This document shows positions 16,734 to 25,097 of a stretch of 64,000 nt of DNA, piece by piece. The stretch's first letter is position 1. The number at the start of each line of letters is the position of its first letter. This stretch comes from Pseudalkalibacillus decolorationis. Lineage in GTDB: Bacteria; Bacillota; Bacilli; Bacillales; Fictibacillaceae. Made by a program: the position numbers and the translations under genes. Location of the stretch: NCBI RefSeq assembly GCF_024609785.1, contig NZ_JANHJQ010000007.1, forward strand, positions 62,001 to 126,000, read 5' to 3'. The notes beneath the pieces were generated by a model. That model worked only from the letters and a program-made list of their open reading frames with translations, was not told the origin of the DNA and did not search any database.

Positions 16734-18008
16734 ATGCAAAATTTACAAGCACAGATTCAGTCACGTTTCCCGTTTTTTTATGGATGGATTATTGTTTTTC
16801 TAGGTGCACTAGGTCTATTCTTTTCAGGACCAGGTCAGACTTACGGAATATCCGTCTTTATAGATTCTTATATCAATGAGTTCGGCTGGAGTCGATCTCT
16901 CGTTTCAGGTATTTATTCAGCAGCCACGTTATTATCTGGTTCCCTTTTATTTTTGATGGGTAGAGGTGTTGATCGTTTCGGGCAACGGACTATGTCGATT
17001 ATCGTAGGAATTTCACTTGCAATTGCTTGCTTTTGGAATAGTTTTGTATTTACCCCAGCAATGTTGTTTGTCGGTTTCTTCTTAATCCGGTTCTTCGGAC
17101 AAGGGTCAATGACACTATTGCCCAATACATTGGTCCCCCAATGGTTTATTGACAAACGTGGAAGGGCATTGAGCTTGATGGCAATTGGTGGTTTCCTTAG
17201 CTCTGCATTGTTTCCGCCATTGAATGCCTGGCTGATTACAACATTTAGTTGGGAGATTGCTTTTCGCATATTAGGGGTTTTGGTGCTTACGCTGTTTGTG
17301 CCGCTTGTTTTTTTAATGATGAAAAACCGGCCAGAGGAACTGGGGTTGAGACCCGATAATCGTGTGAAAAAAATGAGAAGTGATGGGACCGAAGAGGTTT
17401 CAGAGTATGATGTCTCCTGGACGCTAAAAGAGGCTAAAAGGACAAGGCAATTCTGGCTGATCCTCATTTGTGTTAGTATTCCTGCGCTAGTAAATACCGG
17501 GCTTACCTTCCATTTGGTATCCATATTCGAAGGAAACGGTATGGGAAGAGGTACTGCTGCTTTTGTTCTCAGTCTTATGGCAGTTGTCGGATTTCCAATA
17601 ACCATGGTCTCTGGTTTCATCCTTGAACGTATTAAGGTACACATTGTCCTAGCAGCTAGCTTCATTGGACAGCTGGTATTTGTTATTATCTTATTATTTA
17701 CTGAATCCTATGGGATGGCAATCTTATTTGGAGTTGTTTGGGGTATTGTAAATGGATTAGAGCGAATTACATTATCAATTATTTGGCCAGATTATTTTGG
17801 TCGTAAACATCTCGGTAGTATTAAAGGCCTCGCAATGACAACGATGGTTATCGGATCTGCTTTTGGTCCGCTTCCTTTTGGGTTTGCCTATGACCTTTTT
17901 AATGGATACAGTGAAATATTACTATTGACAATGATCTTCCCTATTATTGGTTTTATATTTGCATTAATTTCACCTGCTCCCAAAAAAGAAGGTATGGCTA
18001 ATGAGTAG
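16734..18008 (+). CDS. 12-TM MFS transporter (monocarboxylate/oxalate-formate antiporter-like)
   Basis: A 424-residue inner-membrane carrier. The N-terminus FFYGWIIVFLGALGLFFSGPGQTYGISVFID and the loop GRGVDRFGQRTM (motif A) are typical of the MCT/OxlT-type MFS branch, which usually moves small organic anions. Six helices, a charged central loop (residues ~200-235) and six more helices are evident. A GAGGTGAACC ribosome site precedes the ATG, and a terminator follows at 18037. It is monocistronic. Substrate is not predictable. Confidence 0.85.
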   Translation: MQNLQAQIQSRFPFFYGWIIVFLGALGLFFSGPGQTYGISVFIDSYINEFGWSRSLVSGIYSAATLLSGSLLFLMGRGVDRFGQRTMSIIVGISLAIACFWNSFVFTPAMLFVGFFLIRFFGQGSMTLLPNTLVPQWFIDKRGRALSLMAIGGFLSSALFPPLNAWLITTFSWEIAFRILGVLVLTLFVPLVFLMMKNRPEELGLRPDNRVKKMRSDGTEEVSEYDVSWTLKEAKRTRQFWLILICVSIPALVNTGLTFHLVSIFEGNGMGRGTAAFVLSLMAVVGFPITMVSGFILERIKVHIVLAASFIGQLVFVIILLFTESYGMAILFGVVWGIVNGLERITLSIIWPDYFGRKHLGSIKGLAMTTMVIGSAFGPLPFGFAYDLFNGYSEILLLTMIFPIIGFIFALISPAPKKEGMANE

Positions 18009-18036
18009 CTCTAACAGGAGTAACTTGAAATTAAAG

Positions 18037-18067
18037 AGATGACGAGCTAAATGCTGTCATCTTTTTT
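18037..18067 (+). terminator. intrinsic terminator of the MFS gene
   Basis: AGATGAC (18037-18043) pairs with GTCATCT (18056-18062), with an inner AGC/GCT extension and a bulged G. A run of six T residues follows. Confidence 0.85.
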
Positions 18068-18143
18068 CTCGATGGTTAGGAAACTATAAATTCTTAAGCT
18101 GTGGATAACTATTCGTTCAAAAATGACCTTAAGTCCGTGGTGG

Positions 18144-18463
18144 TTGTACCATATAGAGGCTGTCAGAGACCAATTTAGCGTTAAAAGTAGCAATGACTCT
18201 TCTTAAAGAGTATAAGAAGATCATATTTAATGAAAACCTTACAGATTTACCAGCTGTACTCAAAAGTATTCATCCGGATTCTTCAGAATTCATCCATGAT
18301 GAGAATAATTCATCCGGAAAACCTGGAATTCATCCGAACTGAGAATAATTCATCCGGAAAACCTGGAATTCATCTGAACTGAGAATAATTCATCAGGAAA
18401 ATCTGGATATCATCCGAACGGTGAATAATTCAACTAAAAGATTCGGGCTTCAGGATTATAAGG
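18144..18463. repeat. family C repeat, copy 2 (40-bp tandem units)
   Basis: Homologous to 351-750 in the same orientation. The left ~110 bp match closely, including TTTAGCGTTAAAAGTAGCA and a small hairpin ACTCTT/AAGAGT. About 4.4 tandem 40-bp units follow (AATTCATCCGGAAAACCTGG is the commonest half), then the shared CAACTAAAAGATTCGG end. Copy 1 has about two more units, so the array varies in length. Confidence 0.85.
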
Positions 18464-18497
18464 CGACATGTAGTTTTTTATTACAATGAGAAGATAT

Positions 18498-18528
18498 AAT
18501 AACCACCGTACTTTGTACGGTGGTTATT
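18498..18528. terminator. perfect 14-bp hairpin
   Basis: AATAACCACCGTAC (18498-18511), loop TTT, and the exact complement to 18528. It lies downstream of the subtilisin gene on the minus strand and after repeat C2 on the plus strand. T-runs are short on both sides. Confidence 0.6.
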
Positions 18529-18540
18529 TGTTCCAGGTTT

Positions 18541-18568
18541 AGAAAGTATAAAAATACTTTCTATAGTA
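18541..18568. repeat. fragment of the family B head
   Basis: AGAAAGTATAAAAATACTTTC is the self-complementary left end of the family B element (compare 52445 and 57102). The rest of the element is missing. Confidence 0.65.
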
Positions 18569-18598
18569 ATCATTCCTAATTTGTCTTTGCCCACCTTT

Positions 18599-19603
18599 CT
18601 AACTTTTCATAGTAGACAAAACGGGGGATGTATCTTCCCAGTCTTTTGTGTGAGTGGTAAATAGGTCGGCAATTTTGTCCACAAGGCCGAGTGTTAATAA
18701 GCCGTTGCCTTCGCCCTGCTTTGAAAACCCAATCGGTGTGGTTCGTTTAATTAATTGTGCATAGATTTCTGCCTCTGATAGGTTCCGTTCAAATTCACCT
18801 TCACATAATGTGATAAGCAAAGCAATCGCACCTGAGATGTGTGGAGTCGACATAGAAGTTCCAGTCAATCGTGCATAACGGTTGTCAGGATAGGTAGACA
18901 GGATTTTCACACCAGGAGCCACTAGGTCGATTTCTGCATTCGTATTTGTGAATTTTGCTAGTTTTCGTTGGAAATCAATTGCCCCTACTTGGATCACCTC
19001 ATTATAGGCGCCGGGGTATGAGAATTCGTCTGTATTTTCCCGGTCATCACCTTCATTCCCTGCTGCACAAACGACGGATACATTATGATTGACTGCATAC
19101 TTAATCACTTCATGAAGCTCAGGGACATCTTGTGGGCCACCGAGTGACATAGAAATAACCCGTGCTTTTTCTCCGTTTGGACCTTCCCAGTCTACAGCGT
19201 ATTGGATGGCGTTAATAATCCACTCGTATTTACCACTGCCTTCACCTGTGAGGACTTTTAAAATTAATAAATTTGCACCAGGAGCAACCCCTGCAACACC
19301 ATTTCCAGAACCGGAAGCAGCAATCGTTCCGGCTACGTGTGTTCCATGGCCATTATTATCTGAGAAGTTCGTTACATCACTGTTAAAATCGGTTGTGAAA
19401 TTTTTGCCATCAATAATGCGATCCTCTAAGTCGGGATGTTCAATTTGGCATCCTGTGTCGATTACTGCTACGACATTTCCCTTACCCTTTTTTGTTCGCT
19501 CCCATAGTAGTGGGGCCTCAATCATCTGAACTCCCTCAGGGATGTTTGATAGATCTGAGATGATTTCTTCCACTTGATACGGGATAAGCCGAATTTCACT
19601 CAT
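18599..19603 (-). CDS. ispA: intracellular subtilisin-type serine protease (S8 family)
   Basis: A 334-residue subtilase with no signal peptide. The short N-terminal extension carries the LIPY motif (residues 6-9) that masks the active site in intracellular subtilisin zymogens. The catalytic triad is D49 (VIDTG), H86 (HGTHVAG) and S250 (GTSMSTPH), with the oxyanion Asn in CAAGNEGD. It is very close in plan to IspA/ISP of Bacillus, which degrades cytoplasmic proteins in late growth and sporulation after removal of the extension. An AGGAGGATTACC ribosome site precedes the ATG. Monocistronic. Confidence 0.95.
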   Translation of the reverse strand: MSEIRLIPYQVEEIISDLSNIPEGVQMIEAPLLWERTKKGKGNVVAVIDTGCQIEHPDLEDRIIDGKNFTTDFNSDVTNFSDNNGHGTHVAGTIAASGSGNGVAGVAPGANLLILKVLTGEGSGKYEWIINAIQYAVDWEGPNGEKARVISMSLGGPQDVPELHEVIKYAVNHNVSVVCAAGNEGDDRENTDEFSYPGAYNEVIQVGAIDFQRKLAKFTNTNAEIDLVAPGVKILSTYPDNRYARLTGTSMSTPHISGAIALLITLCEGEFERNLSEAEIYAQLIKRTTPIGFSKQGEGNGLLTLGLVDKIADLFTTHTKDWEDTSPVLSTMKS

Positions 19604-19874
19604 GGTAATCCTCCTTTGATTAGTAGAATCTAAGAAAAATAGACCAATATAACAATCCCATTTACAGTACTATACCACAATTTGTGATTATGTTATCAGA
19701 AAAGTCAAAAAATAAATAGATTGACCTAGTTATACGAGCCTGTCATGTTATAAGATAAGCTTTGTACTATAGATGGAACATTACATCCAAAAAGATAATC
19801 GAAATTTACCAATCTAAAAGTGAAATCCACTACGTATACTGTATGGACAATAATTTCTGCAAACGGAGGTCGTT

Positions 19875-20189
19875 ATGCAACAGTTTTCCTTTGTCGTTGC
19901 TGGCGTATTGTTCCTTGTTCTATTTGGATGTGGAGCGTCGGTAGAAGAAACGAACCAACTACCAAAGTCTTGGATCACATTTGAAGGTGAAAAATACTAT
20001 TTTTCGAGTACAGTTTCATCAGAGAAGATGAAAGCGATCCAGTTAGTACCTACAGGGAAATTTACAGATGAAGATGATGGGACAATCCCCGGGATAGAAA
20101 TATTTCATAAAAAAAAGGAAAGTGTAATCTATGTAGAGGATGAAACAGCTGGTGTATGGCTGAAGTATGAACGAGAGCCGGGAAAATAG
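19875..20189 (+). CDS. hypothetical lipoprotein, 104 residues
   Basis: A short signal peptide with a lipobox (VLFLVLFGC, Cys at about residue 19) predicts a lipid-anchored surface protein. The remaining ~85 residues are polar, acidic and beta-rich in appearance (SWITFEGEKYYFSSTV...). No family was recognised. The ATG follows a good GGAGGTCGTT site. It has its own terminator at 20221. Confidence 0.75.
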   Translation: MQQFSFVVAGVLFLVLFGCGASVEETNQLPKSWITFEGEKYYFSSTVSSEKMKAIQLVPTGKFTDEDDGTIPGIEIFHKKKESVIYVEDETAGVWLKYEREPGK

Positions 20190-20220
20190 AAGAAGAAATA
20201 TTTAGGAAGGTTATTTATAA

Positions 20221-20262
20221 AGGGGTTAACTGAGGCCATGCAGGTTAACCCCTCACTCTTTT
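20221..20262 (+). terminator. intrinsic terminator of the lipoprotein gene
   Basis: AGGGGTTAAC (20221-20230) pairs exactly with GTTAACCCCT (20244-20253), followed by CACTCTTTTT. Confidence 0.8.
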
Positions 20263-20301
20263 TCTGTAATTTGAACAGGAACTTTAACTTCTCCATTATA
20301 A

Positions 20302-20439
20302 CTAACTAATCCGCCTAACTTCTTTTTGGTGCACGAGTTGGATTTTGTAATCGCCTTTTAATTCAATGTAACCTGTTTCGTATACCCAGATAACGGTGTA
20401 GGTTTTTCCCTTATAGATTACTTTGTCCCCTTTGAGCAA
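20302..20439 (-). CDS. small 45-residue protein, possible SH3-like fold
   Basis: A TTG-started ORF with GGGAGG 7 nt upstream on the minus strand. The product (LKGDKVIYKGKTYTVIWVYET...) alternates charged and hydrophobic residues in the manner of a small beta barrel (KOW/SH3-like) and is basic. The strong ribosome site and sensible composition support coding. Its stop precedes the convergent lipoprotein terminator. Function unknown. Confidence 0.6.
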   Translation of the reverse strand: MLKGDKVIYKGKTYTVIWVYETGYIELKGDYKIQLVHQKEVRRIS

Positions 20440-20489
20440 GGCGAATCCTCCCTTTCTTTAATCTTCGAGGAACCTGTAAAGTTTTGAGA

Positions 20490-21824
20490 TTAATGAATTA
20501 CGGGTATCTCAGTGCTAATTATGTCAATTTCTTTTTCTAACAACAACTGATTTGCTTCGATTAGATTTTTGAACGAGTTTGTGGAATCGTCAAGTTTGTT
20601 GTAGCAAATTGCTTTTTCCATCTTTATTAAAGACGTCCACGGATTCTTAAGTTTAGAGGACTGAAAGATGGTTTCTGCTTTGTTAAGTTCGGTAAGTGCC
20701 TCCGAATACAGTCCTCTTTTGAGGTTGATTTTCCCTAACACATAACAGCATTGAGCATAAATATAACTACCTTTTCCAGCTAAGTTTATACCGTACTGAG
20801 CGTGTTTTTCAGATTTCTCCAGTTCATCATTATAGAACGACGAGAGTGCAAGTTCATAATAGGCGTTATTGGAAAGATCATAGAATTGATATTCCTTCGC
20901 TTTTTGTAAACCTTCATGCAGATGTATAAAAGATTCCTCAATACTACCATGTTTTCTTTTTAAAATGCCTAAATTAATCTTTGAACCGATGTACTTACGA
21001 GGCTCCTCATTTAATTTTAAATATCCAAGAGCAGCATTTGTAGAAACAATACCCTCCGCATACTTTTTCATATAAAGTTCAGCGAGTCCCTTGAGCATAT
21101 AAAAGTGCCCATTGACATACGTCACTTTATTTGCTTCCATTATTCTCATTGCTTGATGGACCACTTCTAATCCTTTTTGAAACTCACTAATACGGCAATA
21201 GCAAAGAGCCAGATTGTATAAAATCTCAAACTGGAGTAAGCATTCTATATCTACATATCGGGAGTTGATGAGTGCGGTAGCATTTAAGGCAGACTCGATC
21301 CCCCTTTTGTAATCTTTTAATTTCCGATTAGCTAGTGTTATGTAGTAATAGACCTCGATGATTTCTTTCGTTTCTGTTGAAGGAAGATAGGAGAGAGCTT
21401 CGTTGAAGTGTTCTAAGGCTTTTTCATTTTGATCCAGCTTTTCATAAATTTGACCGAGTAATCGATGTGCGAGCCACTTTTCAGCAAAATGAACTTCTTC
21501 AATCTCGACGATATCTTTTAGACGTATTTTGGCCTCGTTGTATTTTTCGACCTTGTATAATGTTGTACATATATTAATCCCATTTTTGATTTCTTCATAA
21601 GTAATTGATTTGTTTGAGAGATCCTTTTTTTCCCCAAGTAAGTCCCCAACTGAGACACCTAGTTTGTAAGATAAATATTCAATTGTACGGAGGGAGGGTG
21701 TTGTGAGATCTCTCTCAATAAGGCTTAACATTGCACGACTAAGTTTATCCCCAGCTAAATCTCCTTGGGTCAATCCTAGGTCTTTTCTTAATATTTTTAT
21801 ACGTTTACCAACTGAACGTTCCAA
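20490..21824 (-). CDS. XRE-HTH + TPR regulator, RNPP/NprR-like putative pheromone receptor
   Basis: A 444-residue cytoplasmic protein. Residues ~6-62 form an XRE helix-turn-helix (RIKILRKDLGLTQGDLA...RAMLSLIERDLTTPS). The rest is a series of tetratricopeptide-type helical repeats, for example AHRLLGQIYEKLDQNEKALEHFNEAL and YVLGKINLKRGLYSEALTELNKAE. HTH plus C-terminal TPR superhelix at this size is the plan of NprR (PlcR is shorter), which bind re-imported short peptides in the TPR groove. TTG start with GGGAGG upstream. It is divergent from a repeat-peptide precursor gene 165 bp away, which suggests a receptor-pheromone pair. Phage AimR-like or peptide-independent regulators remain possible. 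Confidence 0.8.
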   Translation of the reverse strand: MERSVGKRIKILRKDLGLTQGDLAGDKLSRAMLSLIERDLTTPSLRTIEYLSYKLGVSVGDLLGEKKDLSNKSITYEEIKNGINICTTLYKVEKYNEAKIRLKDIVEIEEVHFAEKWLAHRLLGQIYEKLDQNEKALEHFNEALSYLPSTETKEIIEVYYYITLANRKLKDYKRGIESALNATALINSRYVDIECLLQFEILYNLALCYCRISEFQKGLEVVHQAMRIMEANKVTYVNGHFYMLKGLAELYMKKYAEGIVSTNAALGYLKLNEEPRKYIGSKINLGILKRKHGSIEESFIHLHEGLQKAKEYQFYDLSNNAYYELALSSFYNDELEKSEKHAQYGINLAGKGSYIYAQCCYVLGKINLKRGLYSEALTELNKAETIFQSSKLKNPWTSLIKMEKAICYNKLDDSTNSFKNLIEANQLLLEKEIDIISTEIPVIH

Positions 21825-21845
21825 TATAAATCGCCTCCCTTATTT

Positions 21846-21875
21846 ATTTTACCATAAGTATTTTATAGATGTTAA
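21846..21875 (-). promoter_or_regulatory. candidate SigA promoter of the TPR regulator gene
   Basis: On the minus strand, TTAACA (21870-21875) and TAAAAT (21846-21851) with 18-bp spacing. AT-rich repeats TTAAAATAT at 21872 and again in opposite sense near 21895-21905 flank it and could be regulator sites. Confidence 0.5.
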
Positions 21876-21922
21876 AATATTTAAACTATTTTTATTTTAA
21901 AATATATTACTCAAAAAAACTA

Positions 21923-21952
21923 TTGACAAATTAACTAGGCAAATAATAGTAT
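21923..21952 (+). promoter_or_regulatory. candidate SigA promoter of the repeat-peptide gene
   Basis: TTGACA (21923-21928), 18 bp, TAGTAT (21947-21952), 38 bp before the start codon. The AT-rich stretch 21870-21915 just upstream is the natural place for the divergent regulator to bind. Confidence 0.6.
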
Positions 21953-21989
21953 TAAATTGTAAAATAATTCTATTATCAGGAGGTTATTT

Positions 21990-22538
21990 ATGTCAAAAGT
22001 TGCACAATCTTTATTCTTTTTGTTAGGAAGTGTTGTAGTAGGGTTGGTAATATCATTTTTTATACAAACCTACGAGGTTATACCTAAGAGTAGTAGCGTC
22101 GATCCCGGAAGTCTAGTAAACTCTGATCCCGTATGGCCGGATAGCCCCGAACAAGCAGATGACCCAGTATGGCCCGATTCTCCAGCATTAACCTTCTCTG
22201 ATCCTGTATGGCCGGATAGCCCCGAACAAGCAGAAGATCCAGTATGGCCCGATTCCCCAGCATTAACTTTCTCTGATCCCGTATGGCCGGATAGCCCCGA
22301 ACAAGCAGATGACCCAGTATGGCCCGATTCTCCAGCATTAACCTACTCTGATCCAGTATGGCCGGACAGCCCTGAACAAGCAGAAGATCCAGTATGGCCC
22401 GATTCTCCAGCACTTACTTTCTCAGATCCCGTATGGCCGGACAGCCCTGAACAAGCAGATGACCCAGTATGGCCCGATTCTCCAGCACTTACTTTCTCAG
22501 ATCCAGTATGGCCGGACAGCCCAGCTATAAATGCATAG
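21990..22538 (+). CDS. putative multi-copy signalling peptide precursor (11 x DPVWPDSP)
   Basis: A 182-residue secreted or membrane-anchored preprotein. Residues 1-27 are a hydrophobic export leader (KVAQSLFFLLGSVVVGLVISFF). After a linker, eleven identical DPVWPDSP octapeptides start at residues 46, 58, 71, 83, 96, 108, 121, 133, 146, 158 and 171. Spacers alternate strictly between EQAD/EQAE and ALTFS (once ALTYS), giving a 25-residue (75-bp) super-repeat. It has no cysteines and no enzymatic domain. AGGAGGTT 7 nt upstream gives strong translation. Divergence from a TPR receptor gene suggests an RNPP-type pheromone precursor cut into many copies. A repetitive surface protein is the main alternative, but no cell-wall anchor is seen. 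Confidence 0.8.
   Translation: MSKVAQSLFFLLGSVVVGLVISFFIQTYEVIPKSSSVDPGSLVNSDPVWPDSPEQADDPVWPDSPALTFSDPVWPDSPEQAEDPVWPDSPALTFSDPVWPDSPEQADDPVWPDSPALTYSDPVWPDSPEQAEDPVWPDSPALTFSDPVWPDSPEQADDPVWPDSPALTFSDPVWPDSPAINA
22125..22523 (+). repeat. 75-bp tandem repeats within the precursor gene
   Basis: Five 75-bp units plus a final part-unit, over 90% identical at the DNA level and differing mostly by silent changes. Such arrays change copy number by slippage or recombination, and short-read assemblies may collapse them. Confidence 0.9.
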
Positions 22539-22599
22539 ACTAAATAAAGCTAGTTCCTTACGTGGAACAAAAAACACCCGAAGACGGATGTCCATTGAC

Positions 22600-23155
22600 T
22601 TTATTATTTTCGGGTAGGACTAAGCGAAAGTTAAACACTCGTTTTTTCTGCAACAAGAACTGCCTCGATTTTTGAAGTAACAGGTACTTCTTTTTTCCAC
22701 AACCATTTTCAAGAACAGCTCCAATAAATCCAATGCCACCGACAACGATACCTACTGTTTGAATTACAGTCGCAGCTCTGATTAAGCTCATTCCACCACA
22801 GATTGCCCTTCCGTAAAGAAGGTTTTGGAAACGATTGTATCCAAATAATCGTAATGATTGGGCCAACTCCGACGCTACTTAAAATTAAACCGAATACCCA
22901 TGGGATCTTCCATATTGATCGATCTTAGAAGGACGGGGAACTGAAAATCAACAAGCTGATACATATGATTCCGATTAATGAAAAGAGGATGCTATTAAAA
23001 ATAATTCGCTACCTTACAACATACGTCCAGCCCTCTTTCCAGGAATCCTTAAAATTCTGCTTTTCCGTCCCTTCTTCTGGTTGATCAATATTTGAATTTT
23101 CCTTGGTTTTTCTAAGATTGAATAAAATACAAAAGGTTAATAGAGCACTACTCCA
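22600..23155 (-). pseudogene. degraded MFS transporter remnant
   Basis: Minus-strand reading gives SALLTFCILFNLRK, KDSWKEGWTYVVR, stop, RIIFNSILFSLIGIICISLL, stop, WVFGLILSSVGVGPIITIIW and then, in another frame, MSLIRAATVIQTVGIVVGG. These are consecutive pieces of the second half of an MFS exporter, broken by two stops and at least one frameshift. The N-terminal half is missing because the remnant abuts the 3' end of the YihY gene. Not functional. Confidence 0.75.
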
Positions 23156-23156
23156 A

Positions 23157-23999
23157 TCAGATATAATCATTAGATTCACTTTTACTGTTATATTTCTTTT
23201 TAAAAAGAATGGCGTTAATTGTTCCGCCAAGTATTAGAGTTTGTGCGGTTAAGTAGAGCCAGATCATTAGGATGATAATGGTTTTTACATTACCATAGAT
23301 CAAAGAATATTGACTGTATCTTACATAGAATGAAAAGCCAATTGAGATGATCTGCCAAAGTATTGTTGCAAAGATAGCCCCAGGAACCACGTCTCTAAAT
23401 GTGAGCTTAGCCTTAGGTACAAAATGATAGAGCACATAAAAGAAAATAAACAAGACGACACTTCCGATCACCCACTTTATCGGGTTCCAGAACGTAATGA
23501 TGAAGTGATACAACCATGCATCCTCTTCAATGAAATTTAATGCCAATCGTTCAAGAACCGGTATTAATACTGAGATGACCACCACACTTATAAAAGCGAT
23601 TGTCAGCAATAAACCTTCCAATAGTTGTACAAAAAATGATCGTTTCGTTCTTTCCGGATAGCTTTCATTTAAAATGCGTGAAAATGCTTGGATTGCGAAT
23701 GATGAGAGCCAAATTGAAGCAATAAACCCAAAGGTAAGTACGTTATCCTCTTGATTTGCAAAAATCCCTTGTAAGGTCTGGCGGAGGAATTCGACCGTTT
23801 CCTCAGGTGCGTACGGTTCAACTAAATCAAGGACAGAACCGGTATCAATGGGCAAGTTACTAGCAAGCGTAATTACTACAATTAAAAATGGGAATAACGA
23901 CAGGAGGAAATAATATGACATCTGTGCGGCGAGGTCATAAATTTTCCGATTAAAAAACTCGCGATATAATGATTTAACAAGCCATGTAAAATCCCTCAT
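23157..23999 (-). CDS. YihY/BrkB family membrane protein
   Basis: A 280-residue protein with about six helices. The family signatures are AAQMSYYFLLSLFPFLIV, FGFIASIWLSSFAIQAFSRILNESY and the C-terminal VPGAIFATILWQIISIGFSFYV. Members were once called ribonuclease BN by mistake; their transport role is unproven. The start at 23999 (MRDFTWL) has TTGAGG 9-10 nt upstream; an upstream ATG at 24026 has no clear site. The basic C-terminus KKKYNSKSESN is cytoplasmic. Confidence 0.88.
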   Translation of the reverse strand: MRDFTWLVKSLYREFFNRKIYDLAAQMSYYFLLSLFPFLIVVITLASNLPIDTGSVLDLVEPYAPEETVEFLRQTLQGIFANQEDNVLTFGFIASIWLSSFAIQAFSRILNESYPERTKRSFFVQLLEGLLLTIAFISVVVISVLIPVLERLALNFIEEDAWLYHFIITFWNPIKWVIGSVVLFIFFYVLYHFVPKAKLTFRDVVPGAIFATILWQIISIGFSFYVRYSQYSLIYGNVKTIIILMIWLYLTAQTLILGGTINAILFKKKYNSKSESNDYI

Positions 24000-24186
24000 C
24001 AATACCATCCTCAAATTTAAGCGCATTTGTCTTCTAGCAATGGTATCTCCAAGTTACGGGATTTCATTCTTTTTCCAGTGATTTGTGTTGTTTTTGCTAC
24101 TTTAATGAGATTACTAATTGATTGCCATTCTCCAAGTTCCATGATAACTTCGGTTTAAGATAGAAGGTGTTTGGGGGAGAGAGGAA

Positions 24187-25089
24187 TTGAATGCAAAGGC
24201 TTTTTTGATGGCAACTATTACAGTTATTATATGGGGATCCACATTTGCGGCGATACGCGCTAGTCTTCATGGAGGTTATTCTGCAGGTCATTTAGTACTG
24301 ACTCGTTATCTTATAGCGTCTGGGATTTTTATTGTTTACGCCTTGTTGCCTGGAGTCAAGTTTCGGTTACCTAAGAAAGAGGATTTAATAAAAATTTTAA
24401 TACTTGGTTGGATTGGCATCAGTATCTATAACATAGGTGTTACATTCGGCGAGCAAACTATTTCGGCAGGAAACGCAGGGATGCTAATCGGTTCAACTCC
24501 CGTATTCACTGCATTGATTGCTGTTCTTTTTTTAAAAGAGCGTTTAGGCATGTTTGGATGGATTGGTCTCGGAATCGGTTTTATCGGCATTACCCTAATT
24601 ACTATGGGAACTGGAAGTTCATCCTTTACCATTTCTTTAGGAGCACTGTTAGTATTAATGGCAGCAGTAGCAACATCGGTGTTTTTTGTTTTTCAAAAAC
24701 CCCTACATAACCACTATAAGCCAGTTGAATTGACGGCTTATTTTACTTGGGCAGGAACGTTGCCGTTTCTGCTGTACACCCCTGGACTTTTTCAAGATAT
24801 TCAGCAGGCTACGTTAGAAGCAAATCTATCAGTGCTTTATACAGGTATTTTCCCAGCAGCCATCGCTTATGTCACATGGGCTACCGCACTCTCATTAGGT
24901 AATACCAGTTCTGTAACCAGCATGTTATATATTGAACCCGTAATTGCCATCTTCGTCGCTTGGGTTTGGCTCTCAGAATGGCCTAGTACCCTGTCTATAA
25001 TTGGTGGCATTGTTGCGATTTTCGGTGTGATCGTAGTCAATGGATTCGGGAAAAGGCGTCGCTCAGTGACAAAGAAAGCAGTATACTAG
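24187..25089 (+). CDS. EamA/DMT family transporter
   Basis: A 300-residue protein of ten helices in two EamA repeats. The first repeat has IIWGSTFAAIRASL and ends near VLFLKERLGMFGWIGLGIGFIGI; the second has PAAIAYVTWATALSLGNTSSVTSMLYIEPVIAIFVAW. This class exports amino acids or metabolites. Translation starts at a TTG (24187) after GGGGGAGAG; the next in-frame ATG is at codon 8. It is convergent with the following MFS gene, 8 bp apart. Substrate unknown. Confidence 0.88.
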   Translation: MNAKAFLMATITVIIWGSTFAAIRASLHGGYSAGHLVLTRYLIASGIFIVYALLPGVKFRLPKKEDLIKILILGWIGISIYNIGVTFGEQTISAGNAGMLIGSTPVFTALIAVLFLKERLGMFGWIGLGIGFIGITLITMGTGSSSFTISLGALLVLMAAVATSVFFVFQKPLHNHYKPVELTAYFTWAGTLPFLLYTPGLFQDIQQATLEANLSVLYTGIFPAAIAYVTWATALSLGNTSSVTSMLYIEPVIAIFVAWVWLSEWPSTLSIIGGIVAIFGVIVVNGFGKRRRSVTKKAVY

Positions 25090-25097
25090 TTCGCTTT

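Noticed and set aside
16913-17665. 250-residue ORF antisense to the MFS gene
   Set aside because: Lies fully inside a well-supported transporter gene on the other strand, with low-complexity composition and no family match.
22084-22413. 109-residue repetitive ORF antisense to the peptide precursor
   Set aside because: It is the complement of the 75-bp tandem array; repetition keeps any frame open. No ribosome site, and the sense frame has the leader, promoter and AGGAGGTT.
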